Of a stretch of DNA of 7,697 nt, positions 1 through 7,300 are shown in pieces (the stretch's first letter is position 1; the number at the start of each line of letters is the position of its first letter). Source of the stretch: Flavobacteriales bacterium. Lineage in GTDB: Bacteria > Bacteroidota > Bacteroidia > Flavobacteriales > Parvicellaceae. The translations under genes were made by a program, and so were the position numbers. The notes under the pieces were generated by a model. It was not told the DNA's origin. It worked only from the letters and a program-made list of their open reading frames with translations, and searched no databases. The stretch covers positions 1 through 7,697 of the forward strand of contig JAAZYJ010000336.1 in NCBI GenBank assembly GCA_014239715.1. The letters run 5' to 3'.

Positions 1-305
1 AATGGTCTTCCCACAGGAAACAAGAACCCCGATACGCTCTTCCACCAGGCAGCAATACTCATTGAATCTTCCTTATCAAATTCTGCCATCAAACGATCCT
101 TTATAGCATAAGGAGGAACGATTTCTACTTGAGGCCCAGCTGTATTAGATATGCTCAAAAGTGTCCTTCTCATAAGCAAATATTCTTCTTCTGAATGAAC
201 AAACTCATCCACAAACTTTCTTTGCTCAGCATCAAGGTCATTGTACTCCTTATTCAATAAGATGTACTCAATGTCTTCCGGTTCGTATTTAATTTTAGAG
301 CTCAT
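1..305 (-). CDS. Anti-sigma-factor-like protein, N-terminal part (runs off left edge)
   Basis: This open frame starts at ATG 305 and stays open to the window edge, giving 101 complete codons. The protein begins MSSKIKYEPEDIEYILLNKE. It continues as an acidic helical segment (LDAEQRKFVDEFVHSEEEYL, residues 24-43), then a VPPYAIKDRLMAEF segment (about 63-76), and ends in a Trp/Phe-rich stretch (AAWWKSVSGFLFP, about 86-98) that may lead into a membrane helix outside the window. Small proteins of this shape commonly follow ECF sigma genes in Bacteroidota and are thought to be membrane-anchored anti-sigma factors; this is remembered family knowledge, not a search result. The start is 4 nt after the sigma stop, which implies translational coupling. 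There is no Cys in the visible part, so a classical zinc-binding HxxxCxxC anti-sigma domain is absent. The role is inferred mainly from position. The missing C-terminus could carry a membrane helix and a periplasmic sensor domain. Confidence 0.72.
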   Translation of the reverse strand, partial: MSSKIKYEPEDIEYILLNKEYNDLDAEQRKFVDEFVHSEEEYLLMRRTLLSISNTAGPQVEIVPPYAIKDRLMAEFDKEDSMSIAAWWKSVSGFLFPVGRP

Positions 306-309
306 ATCA

Positions 310-945
310 TTATTTTAATAATTCGACAAGGGTTTCAGATAAGGCCAACACGCCTAAAATGGCCAATTTGGGATTGTAATGCTGTAGTTTATCAGACAGC
401 TTTTTAATCGTATAAAACAATCTTGACTTGATGGTTCCCTCTGAGCACTCCAGTATTTCAGCAATTTCTTTAATGCTGAGGTCCTCTCTGTATCTTAGCT
501 GGAACACCGTTCGATGATTATCACTTAATTCCAGCAGCTCCTCATCCAGTTTTTCATTAAATATCTCCCTATCAACCAGTTTATCTGACAACACACCTAC
601 ATCTTTAATGTCTTCTCGGTCTCCCAACCCATTGCTGGTATTTCTTCTAACCTGCATCCGTCTATATTCGTTTTTACACATATTATTCGCTATGCTATAC
701 ATCCAGGTCTTAAACTTTCTTTCCGGGTTGTACAAATGAGGTTTATGAATAAGCTTTGTAAAAAGCTCCTGCATAAAATCCTCTGCCTTTTCTCTGTCTC
801 TCCACAACATCCTGTAGAAATAATTAATTAGCGCGGTCGAATACCTATCGTAGAGCTCACTAAAAGCCGTACTATCCCCACACGCTACTTTTTCCATTAA
901 AAGCTCGTCCTGTAAGTCCGTATAGTTCTCTCGCCTTGTACTCAT
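310..945 (-). CDS. ECF-type RNA polymerase sigma factor (sigma-70 family)
   Basis: The 211-residue product has the two-domain layout of an ECF sigma factor, which directs core RNA polymerase to a specific set of promoters. Sigma region 2 spans about residues 13-97, with the promoter-melting and -10 recognition segment FKTWMYSIANNMCKNEYRR at 78-96. A linker of about 38 residues follows. Sigma region 4 spans about 135-186, with a helix-turn-helix LSIKEIAEILECSEGTIKSR (156-175) for -35 recognition. The length is slightly above the usual 160-200 residues, because a roughly 20-residue C-terminal tail (LAILGVLALSETLVELL, 194-210) extends past region 4 and is hydrophobic. The start is ATG 945, 15 nt after the stop of the exported-protein gene, and the anti-sigma-like gene begins 4 nt after its own stop. 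This arrangement implies one transcript. The regulon and subgroup cannot be read from this sequence. Confidence 0.95.
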   Translation of the reverse strand: MSTRRENYTDLQDELLMEKVACGDSTAFSELYDRYSTALINYFYRMLWRDREKAEDFMQELFTKLIHKPHLYNPERKFKTWMYSIANNMCKNEYRRMQVRRNTSNGLGDREDIKDVGVLSDKLVDREIFNEKLDEELLELSDNHRTVFQLRYREDLSIKEIAEILECSEGTIKSRLFYTIKKLSDKLQHYNPKLAILGVLALSETLVELLK

Positions 946-960
946 TTGGGGACAGTTCAG

Positions 961-2085
961 CTATTCCCGTTTTTTCATGTATTCAATTACTTGCGGTTCT
1001 TTCCCCCCTTCTTTCGCCAATTGTAATATTATGTTTCTTAAACGCTCCGATTCTTTTTCGTTTCCTTGCTCCTTGTAAAGACCTGAAAGTTGCACAAGCG
1101 GTATAATGTAATTCATGTTGATCTGCTTTGCGGTAGTGCTTGATTTTGAATTTTCCAAAGTGCTGGTCTTAAATCCCTCTTCCCAATTACGTTTCAGAAT
1201 AGGCAGATTCTCCATTTTTTTCGGGCTGTATTTAAGCGCTAATCCGGTGAGGTATAACTGATCCTTCAATCCATTAAGGACAGGCTTTGTAAATGTCAAA
1301 GCAAAGTAGATCGGCTTATCGGGATTACCTTTTGCAATCGACTTGATATACGCAATCCTATCCGAATTATAGTCCATATTAGATCCTACGCCAATTTTCC
1401 TCAGCATTTTTGCTCTATACGCATCAACACCAAGCAGATCCGTATTCAGAATAATAACATCACTTCTAATATTCATGGCCTGCTGATGTATCCATATCGG
1501 GTACGTATCATCTGACCCATTTACAAATAGAATTCCACCTTTTTCGATCGACATTAGCACATTGAAATTGTACTCCATAACACCGGGTGATATGGTCTTT
1601 GACTTGTGCAGCTTGTTACAATATTCCTTTTTCTTAGCACTGTTTTGTGTCAGTTCGTAATAAGCAATGTATTCATCAAGTAGCTCAGATTTATTGTTGG
1701 TCAGCTCAAATGCCTTATCCAGCTCTCCGATCTTTGCAGGGTTGTAGTTGCCATTTATATAATTTACATAGTGCCACTCCGCTGAATTTGGCACCTCCGC
1801 CTCCATGTTGTTTATGATATTATCCAGCTGGCGTTGGTCTTCTTCTTTGATTTGTTTGGTGTCAACATCCATTATTGCAGATCTTGTATTCATATAGGTG
1901 TTCTTGTAGTACAGACCTCGACCCATTTGTGTATTTCCCGCATCATTTGACTGCAGCTGAGATTTTTTTTCATCAGTAATTGTCGATGTGGGCGGTTTTG
2001 AGCTTGTTCTCTCTACTTTTGACTGTCCAGTAATGGTAACAGTGCAGCCAAATAAAAGCGCGATGATTAGAATATACTGATTCAT
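961..2085 (-). CDS. Exported (probable lipoprotein) protein with a DUF2723 C-terminal-like domain and TPR-like tail
   Basis: The start is taken at ATG 2085 (374 residues), since the open frame extends only to a GTG at 2121. The N-terminus (MNQYILIIALLFGC) is a hydrophobic signal with a possible lipobox LFGC (Cys14); cleavage further on before Gln (TITG/QSK) by signal peptidase I is the alternative. Residues 20-60 are polar and low in complexity. Residues about 85-180 look helical and TPR-like. Residues about 185-288 carry three blocks that I recognise from the soluble C-terminal part of Bacteroidota DUF2723 (protein O-mannosyltransferase-like) proteins: ILFVNGSDDTYPIW (185-198), IRSDVIILNTDLLG (206-219), and KPIYFALTF (257-265) with LTGLALKYSP (279-288). 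Residues about 326-362 form a TPR-like helical pair. The multi-pass glycosyltransferase part of that family is absent, so mannosyl transfer by this protein alone is unlikely. It is the first gene of the sigma operon, so a sensing or signalling role is inferred. The function is unknown. Confidence 0.8.
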   Translation of the reverse strand: MNQYILIIALLFGCTVTITGQSKVERTSSKPPTSTITDEKKSQLQSNDAGNTQMGRGLYYKNTYMNTRSAIMDVDTKQIKEEDQRQLDNIINNMEAEVPNSAEWHYVNYINGNYNPAKIGELDKAFELTNNKSELLDEYIAYYELTQNSAKKKEYCNKLHKSKTISPGVMEYNFNVLMSIEKGGILFVNGSDDTYPIWIHQQAMNIRSDVIILNTDLLGVDAYRAKMLRKIGVGSNMDYNSDRIAYIKSIAKGNPDKPIYFALTFTKPVLNGLKDQLYLTGLALKYSPKKMENLPILKRNWEEGFKTSTLENSKSSTTAKQINMNYIIPLVQLSGLYKEQGNEKESERLRNIILQLAKEGGKEPQVIEYMKKRE

Positions 2086-2130
2086 GTTTTTCAATGTTCT
2101 CTTGTCGAACCTAATGTACACGTATAGTTA

Positions 2131-2159
2131 ATAAAAGTTCACTATCAGTATTTTGTCAA
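2131..2159 (-). promoter_or_regulatory. Possible promoter of the exported protein/sigma/anti-sigma operon
   Basis: Read on the minus strand, TTGACA (2154-2159) is followed after 17 nt by TTTTAT (2131-2136). The spacing would put the transcript start near 2124, giving a leader of about 40 nt to ATG 2085 and almost none to GTG 2121. The match to the Bacteroidota housekeeping pattern (TTG, then TAnnTTTG) is poor. This could be an alternative-sigma promoter, possibly autoregulated, or chance. Confidence 0.25.
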
Positions 2160-2210
2160 TACCAACAGCCTTAAATATACCTATTCTGTGGTCGTCAATC
2201 TGAATAATGC

Positions 2211-2235
2211 AAAAAAAACTAAAGCCCAATCAGGC
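2211..2235 (-). terminator. Weak candidate terminator after the beta-barrel gene
   Basis: On the minus strand, 20 nt past the stop of the beta-barrel gene, a short GCC/GGC hairpin (2224-2226 with 2233-2235, 6-nt loop) is followed by TTTAG and a run of eight T (2211-2218). The stem is only 3 bp, so the T-run is the stronger part of the signal. A terminator here would separate the beta-barrel gene from the downstream sigma operon. Confidence 0.25.
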
Positions 2236-2255
2236 AAGAAAATTTAGCGTGATCA

Positions 2256-2912
2256 TTAAAAGCGAGCTCCAATGGTCAACTCCAATGCATTGGTCAATCC
2301 ATGCTTCGGATCATGAAGGTTTCGAGTGGATAGCTCAAGGTTCAAGCCCACTTCTCCGAATAAACTAAAATAATCCAGGTTTAGGTCATACCCTGAGAAA
2401 ATTCTAAAAGCAGTAGTAGGAACCAGCTTTTTGTTACCATCTATCAAAGGATTAGTTACAATATAATCCTCAGGGTCATTCCCCTTGTAATTGTATTCAC
2501 TCTTTATGGATAGTAAAGTGAACCCTAGTCCGCCCACAATATATGGCCCTCCGATGTTGTCATTGTACCTGGCACCTCGGTAGTAAAATTTTGCATCCAA
2601 TGCCGTATTAAAAGACACAAATCCACTAGATGATTGAATTTCTATCTCGGCAGGGCCGATCACCCCTTCACGAGCTGTTCCCATATATGTGGTATTGGAT
2701 CTGCTGGGTAATCCGGCTCCCAAAATTGCCCGTAAACCAATTTTTTCTGCATGTAGTTCAACAAACCCGGACAGGTTGAATGAGATTGGAATATCCTTAT
2801 GAGCGTAGGCCTGAATTCCCGAACGGCCTCCCCAGTCGAGTGAAGACTGTGATACGAACGAATTATATGATGCTGTTAAAAGAAATAGTATAAATAAGAA
2901 TGGTATTTTCAT
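2256..2912 (-). CDS. Small outer-membrane beta-barrel protein, unknown function
   Basis: The start is taken at ATG 2912 (218 residues), where a standard signal peptide begins (MKIPFLFILFLLTASYNSF). Ten extra codons reach back to a TTG at 2942 and would only bury the signal. Cleavage probably falls near residue 21, before Gln22. The mature part (about 195 residues) alternates polar and hydrophobic residues in strand-like segments, for example ISFNLSGFVELHAEKIGLRA (43-62), GGPYIVGGLGFTLLSI (121-136), YFSLFGEVGLNLELS (181-195) and the last strand ALELTIGARF (209-218). The C-terminal Phe and amphipathic last strand match the recognition signal for outer-membrane insertion by the BAM complex. The size suits an 8-strand barrel like the Bacteroidota outer-membrane-protein beta-barrel families. 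No substrate can be inferred. The gene is divergent from hutI and appears to stand alone. Confidence 0.82.
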   Translation of the reverse strand: MKIPFLFILFLLTASYNSFVSQSSLDWGGRSGIQAYAHKDIPISFNLSGFVELHAEKIGLRAILGAGLPSRSNTTYMGTAREGVIGPAEIEIQSSSGFVSFNTALDAKFYYRGARYNDNIGGPYIVGGLGFTLLSIKSEYNYKGNDPEDYIVTNPLIDGNKKLVPTTAFRIFSGYDLNLDYFSLFGEVGLNLELSTRNLHDPKHGLTNALELTIGARF

Positions 2913-3089
2913 GGTGGTGGTCTTTAAGATTCTTCTGTACAACTAGTTAACAACAACAATGCCAAGGCTTCTTGATCCGAACAGTGTAATTAATAGTATT
3001 GATTTTGAGGTATTCGTGTAACAATAGAGAATAGAAGAGAAAAGAAAAACATAACTTCGAAAAGTGAATAAACCAACTACAAAGGCATA
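2913..3089. promoter_or_regulatory. Divergent intergenic region between the beta-barrel gene and hutI
   Basis: These 177 bp lie between two divergent starts (ATG 2912 on minus, ATG 3090 on plus), so promoters for both genes are expected here. The region is AT-rich, with a purine-rich run at about 3023-3048. I see no strong inverted repeat that would mark an operator, no RNA gene, and no clear promoter for the minus-strand gene. Confidence 0.5.
3052..3059 (+). promoter_or_regulatory. Possible -7 element of the hutI promoter
   Basis: TAACTTCG differs at one fixed position from the Bacteroidota -7 consensus TAnnTTTG. It lies 30 nt before the hutI ATG, which would give a leader of roughly 20-25 nt. 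No TTG is found at the expected -33 distance, so the call is weak. Confidence 0.25.
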
Positions 3090-4358
3090 ATGAAGCTAAT
3101 CATTCAGAATATTAAAGAGCTGGTTCAGGCCGACCACGACCCGATAGAAATGAAGGCAGGAGAACAAATGAGCACTCTCCCTACTATTAAAGATGCATTT
3201 CTCACCATAGAAAACGATCGAATTTCAGGTTATGGAAAAATGTCCGAATTACAGAATTCCGAGTTGAGCAAAAACGACAACATCATAGATGCTTCTGAAA
3301 GAATGGTTTTACCGTGCTGGTGTGATTCGCATACCCACCTTGTTTTCGCGGCATCTCGCGAAGCAGAGTTTGTAGATCGGATCAACGGATTATCATATGA
3401 AGAAATTGCAAACAGAGGTGGTGGCATTTTGAATTCTGCTAAAAGACTGGCCAATGCATCAGAACAAGAGCTATTTGAATCTGCACTGGATAGACTTAAT
3501 GAAGTAATTGCAATGGGGACCGGCGCAATAGAGATCAAAAGCGGATATGGGCTTTCACTAGAATCCGAGCTGAAAATGTTACGGGTCATTAAAAAGTTAA
3601 AAGAGAGCTCACCTGCGACCATAAAGGCTAGCTTTCTTGGTGCTCATGCCTTCCCTGCTTCCTACAAGGACAACAAACAGGCATATATAAAACTCATTAT
3701 TGATGAGATGATCCCGGCAGTACAAAATGAAGGGTTAGCAGACTTCATTGACGTGTTTTGTGAAAAAAATTATTTTTCTACTGACGAAACCGACCAAATT
3801 CTCTCTGCGGGTATCAAAGCCGGTCTTACACCAAAGATTCATGTGAACCAGTTCAATGCTATTGGCGGAATCCAAACAGCATTAAAACACAATTCGCTCT
3901 CAGTAGACCATCTTGAAATAATGAGACCAGAAGATATCGATTCATTAAAAGGGTCGGGTACGATGCCTACGGCACTTCCCTCCTGTTCCTTTTTTCTCGG
4001 GATCCCATATGCACCTGCAACAGAAATGATCGATGCAGGGCTCCCTTTAGCACTTGCGTCAGACTACAATCCTGGTTCAACGCCTTCCGGAAACATGAAT
4101 TTTGTTATTGCTCTGGGATGTGTTAGAATGGGATTAACTCCGGAGCAAGCCATTAACGCAGCTACAATAAATTCAGCCTATGCCATGGGAGTGCAGGATA
4201 CGTTAGGATCCATTACAGTCGGTAAGAAGGCCAACGTTATCATTACCGATAAAATCCCATCTTATTCATTTATTCCATATTCTTTTGGCAAACATGTGGT
4301 TGACACTGTAATTCTCAATGGTAAGGTCGTTCATCAGAAAGGACTGCCCTTAATGTAA
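3090..4358 (+). CDS. hutI: Imidazolonepropionase (EC 3.5.2.7)
   Basis: This cytoplasmic amidohydrolase catalyses the third step of histidine degradation, hydrolysing 4-imidazolone-5-propionate to N-formimino-L-glutamate. The 422-residue length is normal for the family (the Bacillus subtilis enzyme has about 420). A small N-terminal beta-sandwich part (about 1-70) precedes the TIM-barrel. Visible family signatures are DSHTHLVF (79-86; metal ligands His81 and His83), Arg90, GGGI (110-113), KSGYGL (150-155), GAHAFP (184-189; His186), HVNQF (251-255; His251 as metal ligand), DHLE with His274, and SDYNPGS (324-330; Asp325 as metal ligand and catalytic base). All expected active-site positions are present, so the enzyme should be functional. 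The ATG at 3090 gives a normal N-terminus. The other hut genes (hutH, hutU, formiminoglutamate-handling genes) are not in the window. Its last 25 bases overlap the end of the convergent TamB gene. Confidence 0.97.
   Translation: MKLIIQNIKELVQADHDPIEMKAGEQMSTLPTIKDAFLTIENDRISGYGKMSELQNSELSKNDNIIDASERMVLPCWCDSHTHLVFAASREAEFVDRINGLSYEEIANRGGGILNSAKRLANASEQELFESALDRLNEVIAMGTGAIEIKSGYGLSLESELKMLRVIKKLKESSPATIKASFLGAHAFPASYKDNKQAYIKLIIDEMIPAVQNEGLADFIDVFCEKNYFSTDETDQILSAGIKAGLTPKIHVNQFNAIGGIQTALKHNSLSVDHLEIMRPEDIDSLKGSGTMPTALPSCSFFLGIPYAPATEMIDAGLPLALASDYNPGSTPSGNMNFVIALGCVRMGLTPEQAINAATINSAYAMGVQDTLGSITVGKKANVIITDKIPSYSFIPYSFGKHVVDTVILNGKVVHQKGLPLM
4334..4358. other. Tail-to-tail overlap of hutI and the TamB-type gene
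   Basis: The hutI stop codon (TAA, 4356-4358) lies inside the TamB-type gene, and the TamB stop (TGA on the minus strand, 4334-4336) lies inside hutI. The last eight residues of each protein are therefore encoded on opposite strands of the same 25 bp. There is no intergenic space for a terminator between them. Confidence 0.95.
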
Positions 4359-7300
4359 TCTTCATCTTTTCTTCGGCCCACTCCTTTATAATGGGAAACA
4401 TCCAAATTGTCCGGTCGAAATATGTTTGCTATTTTCTGTCTTAGCTCCCACCAATTATCAAAGCTCTCCTTATAGTAAACACCAACTCCTTGAGTCGAAT
4501 TTTGTGTTGTTTGCAATGGATCGTAATCATTTGACTCGTTGAATGCTCTTACCCGTACATTTCCCTCTTCATTTAATTTATATTGCACATTCACATCTCC
4601 GATCAATCTGCTATTCTGCTCGTCTGAAGTGCCTGAATTTGTATTACTATACCCAAAGTTTCCTGATATTTCCAATCGATCATTCAAGAATTCCTTCGAC
4701 ATTAATACTGCAACTTCATCTTCACCAACCTGATTCCCAAGCTTTGCATTCACTCCTATCTCGATGTCATCCGACAGTCCATTCAGCCAGTTCCCAATTT
4801 GGCTACTCAATAGATCAGAGCTAGTAGCACCAACGCCGGCACCTAATGCACTTCCACTTGCCGATGATATCGCATTTGATCTTGGTAAGAATTTGTTGAG
4901 TACCATTAGTGAAAAGACCTGTTTGTTCAATTCTTCATCAGAACTGATCACGTTATTTAACACCGCTTTTGCATTTTCACCTGACTTGGGTAGCTCTATT
5001 TCAAAGCTCAGGTCCGGGTTGAATAGATTGTCGGTCAGCTTCATCAAACAATTGACATCAGTATTTCCTCTATATTCCTCACGTTCACTTTCCGGCATGA
5101 TATCATATAATGATGCTTTTGTTTCGTAGGCTGCGATTAAATTAATATCAGCATTGTACGGGTCTCCATACCAACTGATTGTTCCCCCTTTTCTCACTGT
5201 GAATGGTTTATTAATGAAATCAAACATTGTAAAGAGGTAATTACCTTCGTTTATCTCATAAAATCCGTACATACTGAATTCTCCATACTCATCAATTTCC
5301 ATACTTATATCTCCTGTTCCATTTCCAGTCATCACATCACCTACAACCTCATCAAACACAAGGCTTATCTGAGCTTCGGGCGTAACTTCCATGTTAAAAT
5401 TCATCTTAATACCACTTAAATCCATACCGGAATCTGCTGTTTCATTTGGATCGCTACGATCAACGAATGAAATAAAATCGGGCAAGACCACTTCATCCGC
5501 ACCATCCAAAGGAAGCACCACGTTTGTTCCCTTTTCGGATTTAGCAGCGATTTCAATTTCCAATTCATTGTATTTATCATAAGCAATAGAAACATCCCCG
5601 GTCACATATGCATCTCCGTAATAAAGAGAGCTCATTTTTTTGTCCGTATTCATAACCAAAAATGGTTCAGCCATAGCCATTTGAAAGTTATAGGCATAAT
5701 CATTAAAGTTTATGTGTAAGAACGAAGCATCCCAAACAGTAGCTGCCGAACCAAATTTATCGACAATTTGAAACCCCGGATCCATATAGAAACCATCATT
5801 TTCGATACTTACTTTTCCCGTAAATGAATAATCTGTGTTAAGCAGGTCCACATGTGCAGCTGCATTTTTGAAGAGTATGAAACCATCAAAAAGAACACTA
5901 TCAGGTCTGCCTTTCATGGTAATACTTCCATCCATTCTGCCGGATATTTCAGATACACCAGCCGGCACAACTCCATTGGCAACGTCCATATTCATGTCGT
6001 TTAAATTAAATACGAAATCAATAGGGGACATTCTATTATCCAGATAATATTTGCCTAAATAGTCAACCTGATACTTACCTTCTTTCACTATGTTCCCAGT
6101 GATATCGAATGCTATTATCTTCTCCGTCTTTACGCCTTTTACAAATTTATGCTCTTCCTCCACTTCGAGCCAATACGGCTTTATCAACCCCCAGACATCC
6201 CCAAGCATTTTTCCGTTTAGTTTGCACTCATTGATGTCGTATTCTGCTTGATAAACGGGATGGCCATACAAGTCTTTCAGTTTTCCATTTGCTGAGATCT
6301 GCCCATCTAACAATACTATGTTTCCGGTCAATAAGGCATTGAGGTTTGACAATTCAAATTGACTAAGCGTATATTCTAATGCCTTACTCGGATCTTCTGC
6401 AATTACACCGTTAACATCAATTATCTGATCCCCATTAACCGCCCTGAAATTTGAAAGGGTAATCGATGTAGTATCAATTATCATTTCGGCCTTGTCATAA
6501 ATATTCCATACTTCTTCACCAATATTTATTTTTGAGGTATTCAAACTAAGCTGGAATTGGTCTCTTGCTAACCAATATCCGTCCCAATTAATATCTCCTG
6601 AGTTGGAGCTGTCGTCTGCTTGCCATGACAATCTAGCATCGACATTGTCTGAAAACAACGCCGTGACCAGTCGGAGATTATCCATATGTACACTGTCATT
6701 TATATCAAATCTTTTTGCGACTACAGCAAATTCATATAGGTTGGAAAATTTATCAGTTTCCAAGTGAATATCATTCAGTCTGTAATCTTTGTACTGGATC
6801 CAGTCAGAATTGATATTCAAACTAAGATCCTGCCGTCCGGTTTCATAAATTCCGTTGAGCTGAGTATTGGGTGCAACCTGTACATCCTTTAGGAACAAGG
6901 AAGTAACGAACGAAAGGTCTTTAACATCTACAAAAAACGAAAAATCTTCTTCGATCAGGAATGAATCATCCGATGGTTCAAAAACCGATGGCAATATTTC
7001 ACTGGCGAGCGAGTGAAATGCATACGGAAGCTCCTGCATACTGAAACTGCCATCGATGGATAGGTCAATAAAATTGCTGTATACTGATAAAGCATGGCTT
7101 GCCGAATCCAGCGTAGAAACGACATAGATTGAATCGAAGAAATAATCTTTTCCTTTTACATAGTATGATAAGTCTCGTGCGACAATGATACCATTAAAAT
7201 TATCTACGTTCGATCCTGTACCATCCACAGATATCGTGGAGCAGATGATCTGGGTTTCGTCTGATCGTTCTAAATTTAGTTCATACAAATGTGCTTTTTG

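Noticed and set aside
1222..1533. Calling the exported protein an active protein O-mannosyltransferase
   Set aside because: The multi-pass membrane catalytic domain of that family is absent; only the soluble C-terminal-like part is recognisable.
2940..2942. TTG as the start of the beta-barrel gene
   Set aside because: The ATG at 2912 begins exactly at a typical signal peptide. The ten extra residues would place a charged leader before it with no benefit.
2948..2960. Short CAA triplet run as a possible repeat element
   Set aside because: Only three to four units are present, without flanking structure, which is expected by chance in AT-rich intergenic DNA.
3230..3622. 130-codon open frame on the minus strand inside hutI
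   Set aside because: It is fully antisense to a well-supported enzyme gene, has a low-complexity Ser/Leu-rich translation and no recognisable domain, so it is a shadow frame.
4539..5129. Three overlapping plus-strand open frames (64, 93 and 121 codons) opposite the TamB-type gene
   Set aside because: All are antisense to conserved TamB domain codons, overlap one another, and encode Ser/Leu/Pro-rich sequence typical of reverse-frame reading.
5391..6047. Two plus-strand open frames (63 and 70 codons) opposite the TamB-type gene
   Set aside because: They are short, antisense to a continuous coding frame, and have no family signature.
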